Source of the DNA: Bretschneidera sinensis
Lineage: Eukaryota > Streptophyta > Magnoliopsida > Brassicales > Akaniaceae
Assembly (NCBI GenBank): GCA_023935145.1
Contig: CM043700.1
Span: 30,691,001-30,755,000 of the forward strand
DNA: 64,000 bases
Reading direction: 5' to 3'
Under the pieces are notes generated by a model. That model worked only from the letters and a program-made list of their open reading frames with translations, searched no databases and was not told the origin of the DNA. Below, piece by piece: positions 22,459-35,932 of the stretch. The position numbers and the translations under genes are program-made. How positions within the stretch are numbered: the stretch's first letter is position 1; the number at the start of each line of letters is the position of its first letter.

Positions 22459-24556
22459 TGTAATACACGTATCCTTAAAACAAAAGTAGAGAGTTAATTT
22501 TTATTTTTGTATATTAAATTAAATTATGCATGTATGAAAGATTGATTTTCGAATTCGGTATAATTTTGAAAGATAACATTGAGAATTTTATTGAAAAGAG
22601 TTAGAAATTTTTGAAAAAAAAAGTATAAAAAATTTAATTTGTTTGGAAGCTTCAAATGAAATAATTTTGAAAAAAAATGTAGAATAAGGTTGAGAAATTA
22701 ATTAGAATATTTTGTGGATGATAATATAATTCTTATATATTTATATAATTTTTTTCAGATTTTTATCAAAGGAAGAAAATACAGAAAATTGATTTTTTTT
22801 AAAAAAATATCAAAAATCGTAATTTGCTGAAGGGACAGAACCGTAAATTTAAAAGATGAAGGAAACGCTGGACAGGTGCATGTTCATGCACAAAATACAC
22901 GTGAGCGCATGGTACAATTGCCAAGGGTAGACCGGATTTGTTTAGTTAAAATGGCTTTTACGCATTCATTTCTCACTCTAAAAATTTATTTTGTCTCTCT
23001 AAAATTTCTCTATCTCTTTGGAAAACATTTGGGGTTGAAAAATTTGATAGTTGAAAATTTAAAGCTTCAAAAAAGGTAATAGTATGAATTTTATTTTAAA
23101 GATTGAATATTTATAAATTATTTCTTTATAATTCTTTTAAGAAAAAGTTTAAATTTGGATTTTTAAGAGAATGAAATTATTTTCTGTTGATAGTATTAAA
23201 TTTTAAAGACAGTTGAAAAAATCCATATATGAAATTACCTAGAATTGAGTATATAAATTTAAAAATATGAATTATAGAAGAATTGAAGAGTAAATTAGAA
23301 ATTTTAATGAGAAAATTATGATTAGGTGATGGTGATAAGAAATCGGAGTTATTGCTGAAAGAAGCAGGGAATGAAATGAGGTGGAACGATAGTAGCTTTA
23401 CGTGGTACTAGGTGAATTAGACTTAATTTTAGTAATTAATGCTAATATAAATATGAATTTATGATGTTTGAATCAATTGTTGAATTATAATAATTGGATG
23501 ATGTATTTTTTTAATATATGGTAATTGATTAGTTGATTAAGGATTAAATAATATGTTGAAAATTAATTATAGGAGAAGCTATATTTTTAAAAGGATGGAT
23601 TGATGGAAAATATGCTGAAAAGATATATAAAATTCTTAAAAATTGTGTTTGATAAATTGATATAATATATGAGGAGACAATTTAATATGTATATGATAAA
23701 ATAATAATTTTGAAAAAAAGATGGTTGAATTGAATGCTTTGATGTATGTTTGCTTGCATGTTATTGTCCATATGCATAAAGGGAAGACTAGGAAGACAGC
23801 TGGTCTGGCTGAGAAGACCAGAAAAGTAGTTGATCTGGCTTAAACAGGTTAACATGTGGAAAGATGTTCCTAGATGACAGTATGAAATGATATGATGATC
23901 TGATGAGAAAGAAAGAAAATGTTAAATTCATGCATTTATTTTATTGAATATTTATTATTATTGGCTGAGATGTTAAAGCACCAGCCTTGATTGTGAAATG
24001 AGTGATAGATAGATAAGTCTCATAGTGAGACAACTTTGATAATAAAGAAATTGAAAGGATGATACGATCAAAAATTATATGATTGATTACTTGTATGACG
24101 TGAACCTCATGGTGAGGTAAATGGTGATATTGAATTAAAAATCTTAAATTGATAAAATATATGAGAAGAAAACTAATAAGATTGTTATATGAGATATATT
24201 TATTGAAAGATGATAACTTGGTGATTTATTTATAAAGATATTGATAACTGATTTAATATAACTAGAAATATACAAATCGAGTACTTTTAGTAAATTTAAT
24301 TCACTCAGCTTCACCAGCTTGTGAAGCCCACTCATCATTATTGAAATATTTTAGGCTGTTGACATGGCTAATAGATAGTTGAGCTAATATCCAGAGTGAA
24401 CAATTTAAGTAAGTCGTGTGGTGAGCATCCTCAGACTTGTGAAAGAAATAGAAGAAAATTTTGAAAAGTAGCAAATATTCATGAATTTTGTTATTATTGT
24501 ATATATGGTTTCTGATAAGAGAAAGATGTTATATCTCATCTGAAAAGAGTTGAGAA

Positions 24557-24605
<49 letters not shown>

Positions 24606-24707
24606 GTCGATGTATGTTTTTATATTGTTACATATATGTGTCGTGTTAGGATTTCAAAATGTGACGACACCGTCTCGGGGGTGGATAACCCGGGATGGGT
24701 CGTTACA
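22459..24707 (+). mobile_element. probable solo Ty3/Gypsy LTR
   Basis: The segment begins TGTAATACACG and ends GGGTCGTTACA, terminal forms common for plant Gypsy LTRs (TGTAATACCC and GGTCGTTACA), with perfect TGTAA/TTACA inverted ends. It is flanked on both sides by TTACA (22454-22458 and 24708-24712), a perfect 5-bp target duplication. No primer site, gag or pol is attached, so an LTR-LTR recombinant is the simplest reading. The length, 2.25 kb, is swollen in part by a long TA microsatellite at about 24559-24602. Confidence 0.7.
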
Positions 24708-24712
24708 TTACA

Positions 24713-25797
24713 TGCGGTACCCTACATTTTAAAAAGTGACAATTGTTACCTTGCATTTTCGAGATTATTATCTTTGTTGCAATTGGTATCAACAACCGCG
24801 ACAAGAACAACATATAAGGTGCATTTGATGGACAAAACGGAGATGAAGATAGGATGAGAGAGATAAGTAGGAGGATATGATATCTCATCCTACTCTTAAG
24901 ACATGATGATTTTATCCCTGTTCAGGGTGAAAATGAAGTGAAGTATCATAGGTGGCTTTGTTGTGTGTCAAGAGGCTAGGACTCATTTTGGGAGCTTGAG
25001 AAAAAGGATATGACAAGTCAATCCTAGAATAGGGATAGTAGGATGGAAATGATTTGGAGATTCATAGAAAGAGAAAAAGTGCACTAATGGGTGTTTGCAT
25101 TCAAATCGATTATCATCCTTTCACTAATGAATACTCTTGGGTATTTATAGGCCATAGGTGTGTACATCCACATATGATCTAGGTGCACCAACGCCATATC
25201 CAGGTCCATGCATATGTCATGACCTTGACATGTGGTGATAAAAGAGCTATGGCTAGTCGCATCCGAATCCGGGGCGATGTCGTGTATTGGTGTGGGCGAT
25301 GGATTTGATGGGAAAGGTGAAAGGTCAAGCTCAGGGCACAACCTTCCTCATGCTTTTGGCGTCATTTTATCCGTGATTGACAAGGAAAGATTGGGGTGCT
25401 ATACCTCATCAGCATTACATTGTCTCTTTTACCACATCTCATTTCTCTAAGCAGCCATTTTATTTGATTGGGGTAAAGGACTTTTCCACGAGCTCAGGTG
25501 CCACGAACCTCCCTGGTATTGCTTTGGGTGTCCTAAGGTCTATGAGTACTTTTAAAATGTAGCCTTATGACGTGCCTTACATGGATCACGGTGTTATCAG
25601 TCAAAGCCCTAGCGTTTTAGGCGCTTGGTTACGTGGGGCATCGTGGTGATTTTCTTCATCAATAGTTTGCCCCCTGTGAGCTAGGTGGTCTACTAAGCCA
25701 CCGGGCACACATTTCTCATGTTTCATCGCCGTGCGCCTTAGTTCTTTTCATCATTCGAGATAGATCTCAGACTCCTTAGTTACCGTACGCAATAATA
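24713..25797. other. intergenic, no clear gene
   Basis: Less AT-rich than its surroundings and probably TE-derived (it leads into the reading-frame remains at 25.8-27.9 kb), but no terminal repeats or protein family could be recognised. Confidence 0.4.
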
Positions 25798-27855
25798 GTG
25801 TCCTTTTGTTTGCAGTGCAATGCCCCACGTGGCATAGAGTGGATGAAAGATCTTTCCATTACTTCCTTCTTCCTTACATTGTTCATGGCTTCCTTCAGTG
25901 ATAGTTCTTGGCTCGATCGAGTTGACTTTTTTTCAAACTCAAGCTTTCCAAGCTTTGAGGATATACAGTTTCAAAAGGTCTTAGCTTTTGATTTCTTGGT
26001 CGCAGGCTACGATGATCTTAAGTTAGCTCTTCTTGGTATAATTGCTCTGAGTGGCCAAGGTTCGATGGGAGTTGGGGAGGTTAATGTAGCATCGGCGCCA
26101 ACAATTGCAACAGAATAAGTCAAGGTCGACCTTATTCTACCAGAGTCATTGGCTCCCCTAAGTGTCATGGCGGCGAGCTTTAGTGATATCTAAGTTAGGG
26201 TTGGTTCTACTAGGGAGAACAGGGGCTCGGATGGAGGGAGTAGAGCTAGAGTTCTTGATGATTCAAACATCATCGACGACCCACTAGAATATGGTGGCTA
26301 CTCTGATAAAGGGAAACCCAAGGTAAGTCGCTCAATTGGCCCTAACCTAGAACAAGAAGGTTCACTCAGTGCCCCATCATAGCTCCTGGTGAGACAAGCC
26401 CTAGGCAAATTATAACTTCGTGTCTTCCACAAGACCTAGCTGACTAGGAATGCCTTAGCGAAAGACAACGACACTCTCTTTATCAGCGGCGTTTCAGAGT
26501 TTTTTATATCCCTTTCTCTTTGCAGAGACGTTTTGTTAGTTGCCATTTGGGTATTCACGATTTAAGGTAGTAAAGGGATTGATTCATGCCTTGGCCTATG
26601 TTCACATAGTGCGAGCGTCACCGTCGACTGGCTTGGAGATTTAAGAGTACAACGTGACCCATAATGATTTATATCGTGAGCAACTGATCAGGGCTGGGAT
26701 TTTCGATGCGATGCTATTGTTAGGGATTCCATTCCCGACGAGGAACATGGAAAGCTTGGACCTTCTATACTCTAGATGGAATCTTATCAACAAAAATTTT
26801 ACCACGATCTTTAGCGAGATAGAGGTCATTCTAAAGGATATCGAGCCACTCTTTGCTTGCTTATGATAGGTGATGTAAATCTGGCGAGGTGGAAGTGGGA
26901 GAGTCCTGAGCAAGCCTTAGTGGCGAGGTTATGCGATCAAGTTGTAGCTGCTGCGAAGTGGAAATCAATTTTTTAGAATGGAAAGCAGCACTAGGATTCG
27001 ACTGGTATAAGGATAAGGGACGATGCTGAGGTGTTGTCCCCCGAGGAACTTGGAATCATATGTCCATAAGAAAAACGATCGAGTCATTTCAGCTAAGGTG
27101 AAGGTTCATGAAAAGGTGGCCCCATTTAAGGATGACAATGCTCGAAAACATACTTATGTAAACCAGGTACGTCATTATTTCCTCAATGTGTATGTGAAAA
27201 AGGGGAAGCTAGATGATTATGAGTATGTCAAGAACCCCAATCCCCTCGCCTATAGAGAACCTCACCCCATTCTTAGCATTGTGGCTGCAATTCTTTGTGT
27301 ACATTGGGAGCCCAAAGGGTAGGATCAACCTAATGACCATGAGCCTAACAATTTGTTGGCGATGAAACAAAGTTCCCTTGTCACTATTGCTCCTGGAGTC
27401 GCTGTATTACCAGTTGGATCGCATGAAAGAATAACATGATTGTTCTTTTGGTCGTTACGATATGGCCAATCACATCTTTCCTGGATTTCTTATGCATTTC
27501 CTCTATGAGAATTATCGTGACTATACCCCAACAAGGTGAAGAAATTCTTCTATCATAATGACAAATGGGAGGATGCTCAATAAAAAACAACTGAGTGACT
27601 TCTTGGACTCGAAGAGGCTACTTGCGGCGAGGGCTTATTCGCAAGACCCTAACGTTGACGCGCATACTCACTTTTTTGGTAACCACGACCAGTTCCTCGA
27701 TCTGGAAAGCGATGGGTTGTCGCAGGGGCAATTATGGGGCATGGTGAACATTTGTCTAGGGTATCTCAATGCCAACTACGAGGCCTCTAAACGCATTGTT
27801 CTCAACAATACTCATTGTGTGGCTCTCCAAATAGTTATGACTTTACTTTATATAA
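25798..27855 (+). pseudogene. degenerate plant-mobile-domain-like reading frame
   Basis: Disconnected plus-strand segments are open at 25798-26118, 26654-26866, 27023-27322 and 27558-27872. The second (LLYSRWNLINKNFTTIFSEI followed by EVILKDIEPL) has the spacing of the plant mobile domain (aminotransferase-like) pattern, where a Trp-rich strand and an acidic ITLEDV-type helix follow one another. Such domains occur in host proteins of the MAIN/MAIL type and are spread by transposons. Many stops intervene and I see no terminal repeats. It is not a working gene. The family call rests on one short stretch and may be wrong. Confidence 0.4.
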
Positions 27856-27856
27856 G

Positions 27857-28386
27857 CAAGTTATTTACATAGTAAAGAAAAAAAATCATTACTCTACATA
27901 AACAAATTTTTTTCACAAACAATTCATTACTTTTTAATTAAATTCATTAATAAAAAAGATTGATAAGCCTAAATTTAGAATATTTCTTATCTATTTATAT
28001 CAAATTATACTCTTCCACTTTGTTGAGGAAAATATGCCCTTCCTCTTCGAAAGTTCTATCAAGAAAAAAAATTAAAGGACAAAACACTTTTAGCAATTAA
28101 AACTAAGCAACATGTATCTAACCAAGTTATTTACAGAAGAAAAAAATCATTATTATGTACGAACAAATTTTTTCAAAAAAAATTGTAATTAAATTCATTA
28201 AATTAATAAAAAAAATAAATATTGATAAACTCAAATTTAAGATATTTCTTATTTAATTAGATCAAATCATACTTTTCTACTTTGATACTAAAAAAATACC
28301 ATTCAACTTCGAAAGTTCTATCATGAGAAAAATTTAGGAGCAAAGCACCTCTAACAATTATAATTAAACAACATACATCTAACATT
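27857..28386. repeat. 266-bp tandem duplication
   Basis: Unit 1 (27857-28122) and unit 2 (28123-28386) both start CAAGTTATTTACA and share TTCGAAAGTTCTATCA in the same relative place. They are clearly diverged by many substitutions and small indels, so this event is older than the PPR-end duplication. No coding content. Confidence 0.85.
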
Positions 28387-29734
28387 CTTTTTATTAAGAA
28401 AAAGTAACATCATAGTAAACAAGTGATTTTAAGATCACTTAATTATAATTTAATATTATATTCATATAAATTTGTATCATTAACAATTGAAGTAGAACAT
28501 GCCTACTAGATGCTAAGTGATTACTTAGAAACTACTTTTAACTTTAAATCCTTTTATGACCACTAATGTAACTAATATCATAGTACTTGTGCACAAATAC
28601 TTATAACTTGAAGTAATAATAGTAAGTTCTTTAAAAAAAAATGGTTAGTGATTTTAAAATTAAACTCCTAACAATAAATGCATTATATATAATTTGTTTC
28701 ATTCAACTTTTAAGATATTAAAGTATATTGAATTTTTTAAAAGAAGTTTATTGAATGAAAAATAAAAAAATAAATAAAACTCATTCAATTGAGTAGATCC
28801 ATTTTTGGGATATCCATCAGTGATTGCTGGAGTATTAATGTGGAGCTCTGTTTAAATGATAATTTTTTGTCTTTAGTTTTCAACTCTATCCTCTAGCTAC
28901 AATATAAAATTTTACTTTAAGATCTCCTACCAACGGCTAACCCTTTCTTTTCCTCTTTTAGAATAAACCACAAGTTCCTTTCATCTTACATTATTGAAGG
29001 CTGTCGATAGAATCCTATTTTAATTTAATTTTATTCGAGAGAGAAAGAGAGGGAACTGCAATCATTCAGCAGATTGTCTATATATATTTGGTAACAAATG
29101 GTTTACTTTTAGCAAAAAAATAAAAAACAATGTCGTTTACTTAAGCAACCTACTCCCTTCTTTTGTCCTTTTTGTTTGTTTATTCTTCCTAAATTGGCGC
29201 TTCTCTCTTGTAATTATGCACAGACGGATAATTCACTAACACCATCTCCAAATCTTTCCATTCCAGCTTTGTTCACTAAAAATAATTTCTGTTTCAAATT
29301 TCAATAAACGTCACGCACTTTGTATGAACAAAAAGGTAAAGCCTCAGTTTCAACAAGAGAACCTTTTGCTTGCAAAAGCTGATCTGATCTATAGCTGTTA
29401 AGAGAAAGAAAAAAAGTTCCTAGTGTTTTGTGTCCTCGAGTTTTTGAGACGTCCTTTTTAACGGAAAGAACTACTCAATTTGATAAAAAAAAAGTGCCTT
29501 GAAGTGCACGTCCTCTTCAACTCTTTTAGCAACTTTTCATCTGGGCACCTCAGCAAAGCATCTTGGTTTGCGTGACAATTCTCTCTCGTTCGTTTTTCGA
29601 TCACTGGGGGCAACAGTGCAATCTCTTTTTTGCTGCTCAAGGGTTTGCTTGGTGGAGAATTTCAGTATGGGTTTTGATTATGGGATGTGTTGAAGAAGTT
29701 TGGGGTGGCTTGGATTTGCTTGCTGGGTTTTGAA
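28387..29734 (+). other. upstream region and probable 5' UTR of the kinase gene
   Basis: AT-rich to about 29000, then pyrimidine-rich stretches and short open frames up to the kinase ATG. No repeat or other gene is clear. A TATATATATT stretch near 29080 could be a TATA element, but it is not distinct enough to call. Confidence 0.45.
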
Positions 29735-32700
29735 ATGAAACAAAAGGGTGTTAAGGAGAAGGGATTTGCTGGTTTGGTAGGGAAAGTGGTGGTGGTTGCT
29801 GTTAAGGCATCAAAGGAGATCCCAAGGACTGCTTTGGTGTGGGCTTTGACTCATGTTGTTCAGCCTGGGGATTGCATTAAGCTGCTGCTGGTTATTCCTG
29901 CCCTCTCCTTAAGTAATGTCCCCTCTCTTCGTATACCACTTTCCAAGTTTTCCCTTGTGATTACTAATTTTGGATTTTTTCCCCTTCTAATTTTAGTGGA
30001 AATGATAAAATGTTTTTCTTTGGTTCTTTGGGCTTAATTTGATTCTTTTTCCTAAAGTTTTTATACTGATTTAGGATGGTTATCTGAATTAGTCTGTTTT
30101 GATTACTCTACTTGTGTAATTCTTCGTGGAAACTTTGCTAGAGACTCTTCTTATATTACTCCATGAGTACATTCAGAGAGATTAATAATTCCTTGCTACC
30201 ATGACTTTATTTCATAAGACATTGGACTCTATGAGCACTAAGTTTTGTAACTAGAAGCCCAATGTCATCTATGAATACTTTCTCCTAAAATGATAAATTG
30301 GAAGAATAAATTTGTTCTTCAAATATAGATGAGGAATTTCTTAGCAACCTTAGTTGATTATGCGAGTTTGATTCTAAAAATGTCTCTTCTAGCTCTCTTA
30401 GGTCACTACGGCAGAACTGAAGTTTTGGGGTTTAATTTTTTTTTATGCGCTATGAGAGTGAAAATGATTCATCTGTCTAATGTGGCATGTGCAGTGCTAG
30501 TTCTTTTTACTTCATTTTGAGAAATCTATGAAATATTTGAACATCTTAAGAAAGTAAAATAGAGCACTTCTAGTAAACAATAATACGTTCTTCTCTTTCT
30601 TTGTTGAATTCTCCAGTAGGATATCTCATAACCATATCCATGTCATGTCATGTTTGATGCATTTGCTTCACACATTTGAAATGCCCAGACAGCACTGGCC
30701 AAATTGAATACGTAAATATGTAAATGTGTATGCCTTTAAATTTCTGTTCAAACTTCCCCATGTTTGTTTGCAATCTCTTCTATTCTCTGCCTAGTTATGT
30801 CGACTTCAGGGTAGTTGATGTTGACAACTGATAGGAAGATGATGCATTTTCAGGTAAAAGGATATGGGGGCTTACAAGATTCACCAGTGATTGCTCCACC
30901 GGTCATGGGAGGTCTCTTTCAGGAACTAGTTCAGATCAGAAGGATAATATTGTGGATTCTTGCTCCCAAATGATGCTTCATTTACATGATGTGTATGATC
31001 CAGAGAAGGTCAGTGAATCGGTTTGTCCTACAATGTTTAGTTTTTATATGCTATCTGTCTAGTTTGAGTGTTTCAGTTCTTATTCGCAGATAAAGGTCAG
31101 GATAAAAATTGTCTCCGCCTCACCATATGGAGTAGTTGCTGCTGAAGCCAAGAAGGCTCAATCAAATTGGGTCATATTGGATAAGTAATAAATATAATGT
31201 AAACCTAGTTTTCATGCGTGATTAATTCCTAGACGCCCTTCCTAATAATTACATGGGCTGTTGATTTCTCAATTTTTGTTGTTTAACCAATATTTTTCAT
31301 ATTAAAAAAAAAAATTGACGAGAATTTAGTTAACTTGTTCCTCTTCTGTTTCTTAAACTACTACTTGTCATTGGTAATTTTGGATAGACAACTGAAACAT
31401 GAGAAGAAATGCTGCATGGAAGAGCTGCAATGCAATCTTGTGGTTATGAAACGGTCTCGGCCAAAGGTTCTTCGTCTGAATTTGGTTGGATCACCAAGCA
31501 TGGAACCAGAAATGGCTTGCCCATTATCATTTGAACTAGAAGCATCTCTGAAACATTTGAAAGGCAAGGATGATCAGTCAAATATGATCAGGGGGCCGTT
31601 TGTGACTCCTGCAAGCAGTCCAGAACAAGAGTCATCACTGGCCACAACAGATGTTGGAACTTCATCAATATCAAGCTCAGATCAAGGGACTTCACCATTT
31701 CTCCTATCTGGAATTTATGGGAACTTGAAGAAGGAGTATTCATTTATCAATGAAGAAGAACAGAGTATGTTTGAATCTGATTCTGAAACAGATAGTGAAA
31801 AACTGGGTCCTCCTTCCACAGGTTCATGTTTCCAGCCATGGATGGCTTATATTCTCAGTTCTAGTGATGGATTTTCTAAGTCTTTGGTGGAAGGTTCAAG
31901 CGAGCACAATGATTCAGCTCTGACTTCCACATATGAATTCTTGCTGGAGAAAATATCTACATTGAATCGAGAACCTGATATAGGAATGCTAAATTATAGG
32001 CTCGATGTGAACGTAAGCAAAAGTGTGAGAGAAGCAATTTCACTGCCTAGAAATGCAACTCCTGGCCCTCCTCCATTGTGTTCCATATGTCAGCACAAGG
32101 CTCCTCTATTTGGGAATCCTCCGAGGTGGTTCACCTATGCTGAATTGGAACTTTCCACAAATGGATTTTCCCAGGCAAATTTCTTGGCTGAAGGTGGCTT
32201 TGGCTCTGTTCATCGAGGTGTCTTACCAGGTGGCCAGGTTATTGCTGTCAAGCAATATAAATTAGCTAGTTCTCAAGGTGATCGAGAATTTTGCTCAGAA
32301 GTGGAGGTTTTGAGTTGTGCACAGCATCGTAATGTAGTGATGCTGATTGGATTCTGTGTGGAGGATGGAAGAAGATTGCTGGTTTATGAATACATTTGCA
32401 ATGGGTCTTTGGATTCTCATCTTTATGGTAAATTTTCTTAAATCGCCATTGTTGTTATGACTTAATATTGCAATAGGAGTAGGTAGCTAAAGTTGCTTTT
32501 GTCATGGGAGATTTTCCTCTCTGCTTCAGGATTGACACTGCAGTATTATCACAGCTGGGTTAACCAACTTAAATGCTTCTGTTTGTTAACTATCCCAAGA
32601 TGACAGAACATCCAACAAGCTCGTGGCCTCTATGCCTCTCAAGGGCCTTTTTTGTTTTCAGTCAATTTTCTGCTTGGATTTGTTGTCATCCACGAGTCTT

Positions 32701-34238
32701 GCCTCAGCTATGGCATTGCCAGAATAAATTCTCTTATGCTCTGCACTTCTAAAAACTTCCTTTGTTATTGATGGAAAAATTGTATATAATTTACTAAGAT
32801 CACTCGTTTTTACAAAATTTTCATATAAGTTATGAATTTTGTCTTGAAATTTGGAGTTGGTTGTCTGTGGTTATAATATGTTCCTTCATAATTATAGACG
32901 AGTCTGAAGTCTTCAGCCAAGTGAATTGATGTTTTGGGAATATGCAGGACGTGGTAGAGATCCATTGGGATGGTCTGCGCGACAAAAGATTGCAGTTGGA
33001 GCAGCTCGAGGGTTGAGATACCTTCATGAGGAATGCAGAGTTGGTTGTATCGTTCACCGTGATATGCGGCCTAACAATATTCTTCTCACCCATGATTTTG
33101 AACCATTAGTATGTCATTCTATCTCATCTCTCTATAAATGATAGTTTAAATATTTTCTCATTACCAGTTATATGTTATCCTTGATGCATCATGTGTTAAA
33201 CTATGAATGTTGATCATCTCCATAATAACAATAGAAGCATGAAACATTCCGCTCAAAAAAAAAAAAAAAAACAGAAGCATGAAACATGTGTCTTTTCAGC
33301 CTATTAACAGCCATATTTATAGAGATAAGGCATGTCATAACTGACTCCTAGTTCTAACTTTAGGTTGGGGATTTTGGACTGGCGAGGTGGCAGCCAGATG
33401 GAGACAAGGGAGTTGAGACAAGAGTAATTGGAACATTTGGGTAAAACTATGTGATGGTTTTCTTCTTAGTTATTTTACCTACAATTAGTAGCAAATTAAA
33501 TGAGCAAGCCTATTTTATTTAGGTACTTGGCTCCAGAATATGCTCAAAGTGGGCAAATCACAGAGAAAGCAGATGTCTACTCCTTTGGGGTAGTATTGGT
33601 GGAGCTCATTACAGGAAGGAAAGCTATGGATATAACCCGGCCCAAAGGGCAGCAGTGCCTTACTGAATGGGTATGAGGCAGATAACTGTCTATTTGGGAG
33701 GTTTTTTTTTTCTTTTCTTTTTGTACATACATCTATTCTGCAATTTTACATATTGTTGAAAGTAGAACAAATTTTTGAGAAAGATTTAAACGTCTTTTTC
33801 TGAAGAGGTTCAATAAAGTGTACTCCTTGCTGATATTTCAAATTTGGGACAGGCACGCCCCTTGTTACAAAGGCAAGCCATTTATGAACTGGTGGATCCA
33901 CGCTTAAGGAACTGCTATTCAGAGCAAGATATTTTTGGTATGGTGCAAAGTGCTTCATTGTGCATCCGACGGGACCCTAATTCAAGGCCTCGCATGTCTC
34001 AGGTGAATAGGAGCTCATTTAGTAACATATTTTCATAGTTTACAAGCACTGAAAGAATAACAATGCCTCACTGCTCCTTTTAGTTTTGTCTCAAAGCATT
34101 GAAAGTTGGTGCTTGATTAAAGGTTAACCTGTTTGTTGTTTACACTGTCCCATGAAGGTGCTTCGAATGTTGGAAGGGGACATTGTTATGAATTCAACCA
34201 ATGATGCATCAACTTTTGCACACGTTGAAAGCATGTGA
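29735..34238 (+). CDS. receptor-like cytoplasmic kinase with N-terminal USP-like domain
   Basis: Nine exons join in frame to 694 residues: 29735-29912, 30854-31008, 31090-31184, 31388-32427, 32948-33108, 33364-33440, 33523-33670, 33853-34002 and 34158-34238. The first about 140 residues form a USP/adenine-nucleotide-hydrolase-like domain ([20 protein letters not shown]). A Ser-rich linker follows, then a kinase domain with glycine loop [11 protein letters not shown], lysine [18 protein letters not shown] (VGDFGLARW) and APE ([10 protein letters not shown]). There is no signal peptide or membrane helix. The layout matches Arabidopsis At3g13690/At1g55200/At5g56790, often labelled inactive kinase SELMODRAFT_444075-like, yet the catalytic Lys, Asp and DFG are all present here. 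Substrate and upstream receptor are unknown. Exon 1 has an alternative upstream in-frame start, disfavoured because the family begins near MKQKG. Confidence 0.92.
33233..33287 (+). mobile_element. 25-bp poly(A) retro-insertion with 15-bp target duplication
   Basis: AGAAGCATGAAACAT occurs at 33233-33247 and again at 33273-33287. Between them are only TCCGCTC, a run of A and a final C. This is the signature of a severely 5'-truncated LINE-mobilised insertion in the kinase intron between exons 5 and 6. Confidence 0.8.
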
Positions 34239-34699
34239 TCCAATCTCGAGTAAGGTAAAATAAGAGTTATTTAGTTGGAAACTTGGAAGGTCTCCAATGG
34301 AGTGCAAAGGAGCTCACTTGGAGAGTATGTAAATTACCTCATTTACACAGTCCACGCAATAGCGATAGTTATCTTGCCATTTTTTAAAGACTGGGCACGG
34401 TATAAATAGAATTTTGGTGGTATAGCTGTAGGAGTGATCCTAAGTTTTGTAAATGATCTCTCTGTGTTTGTTTAGGTTGAATGATATTATTTGATTTAAG
34501 CATATTTAATAAATTATTTAATGGAAAAATTATCAAATGCAATCAGCTTACAATTCCATTTATCTCAAATCGATCAAGTTTTCTCACTTGTTTGTCGGTT
34601 TAAATTTTTTGAGGAGTCTTCTCAAAGATTCAAACTACAATTTTTTCTCTTCCATGTTTAAAATTTGAAACTTTTTTTTAATGTAAAATATTCAGTTTA
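34239..34699. other. 3' flank of the kinase gene
   Basis: It presumably holds the kinase 3' UTR. AT-rich, no gene seen. Confidence 0.55.
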
Positions 34700-35615
34700 A
34701 TCTGTTAATTAAATAAAATATATTGGTTAATCGATCGGTTAGCGATTAATTTTTTTAACAGTTTCGATCGTTTAATCGATTAAGAAATTAATTAATATTA
34801 ATAAGATATTAAATTTAAATATAGTATATAAAATATAATAAACTAAAAAAATTTGAAATATAAATTAAAAAAACTTTAATTATATAAATAGTCTAGGTTA
34901 ATCGATCTTACCAATCGAAATATCAAAATATATAAATTAATTCGATCAAAATAATTAAAAAAATTTAACCAAAAATTTTAACTATTGTTTTGACTATTTG
35001 TTCACCCTTATAATCTCATCTAATTGGCATGAAATCCATACATTTATTATTTGTGACAAAAAAATAAAAGAAAAATCAGGCTATATAAATGATTCAAATG
35101 CTGATCAAATCTTCTTTTTTTTTGGATAAAGGACCATTACGATCGTCCCCATAATCCTTGCCTTAAGATCCTGTGGAGGATCTTATCTTTTATTATAAAA
35201 GATGAGGGAGTTAGAGAAAGTATTAGCTCTAATATTATTAATGGTCATGATTGTGCAAACAGTTGAAATGATTGGTTACATCGGTTAAAATTTTTAATTG
35301 ATTTTTTTGATTAATTTTTTTAATCGTTTCGATTGAATTAACTTAAGTATTTTAATATTAACCGATCGAATTAATTTTGGTTCGGTTAACCGACACTGTT
35401 TTCATAATTAAATTTTTTTAATTTATCATAGATTATATATTTAAGTTATATTTAAGATTTTCTTAGTTTATTATATTTTTTATATATTATATTTATATTT
35501 AACATATTATTTATATTAATTAATTTTTTAATCAGTTAAACAATTAAAATGTTTAAATTTTTTTAATTTTTAATCGATCAATTAATCAATATATTTTATT
35601 TAATTTATCAATATA
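34700..35615. repeat. large AT-rich inverted repeat (foldback or MITE-like)
   Basis: The left arm (about 34700-34995) matches the reverse complement of the right arm (about 35270-35615) through most of its length. Shared landmarks are AAATAAAATATATTGRTTAA at the outer ends and ATATAATAAACTAAR in the middle. The spacer of about 275 bp is unique. TTAATCGATCGGTT-type motifs repeat in both arms. Exact ends and a target duplication are not visible, so the transposon family stays open. Confidence 0.75.
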
Positions 35616-35700
35616 TTTTATTTAATTTATTAATTTAATCAATTAATCGAACAAAACGATTGATTAAATACGTTTTAACCGTTCATTGAACTTCAGATTG

Positions 35701-35932
35701 CGACTAATTTGGGGCGTAGAGGCTACTGGTAACTAGAATGTGGTTTCACTCTTTTGTTAGCCAATTTATTTTAGCAGATGACTAATTGGGGGCTTGGAGG
35801 CTACTAGTAACTAGAACGTAGTTTTACTTTTTTTTTATTATCAGTGAAGTTTCCAACGAATTTAAACCGAAAACTTTAGACCGAATCAGCCAATAAATTT
35901 TCTTTGTTAGCCAACTTTCTTTAGCAGATTCC
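35701..35932. repeat. interrupted tandem duplication upstream of the LpxA gene
   Basis: A unit with GAGGCTACTRGTAACTAGAA at about 35718 and 35796, and TTGTTAGCCAA at about 35754 and 35903, is present twice. The second copy is split by about 70 bp. Confidence 0.7.
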
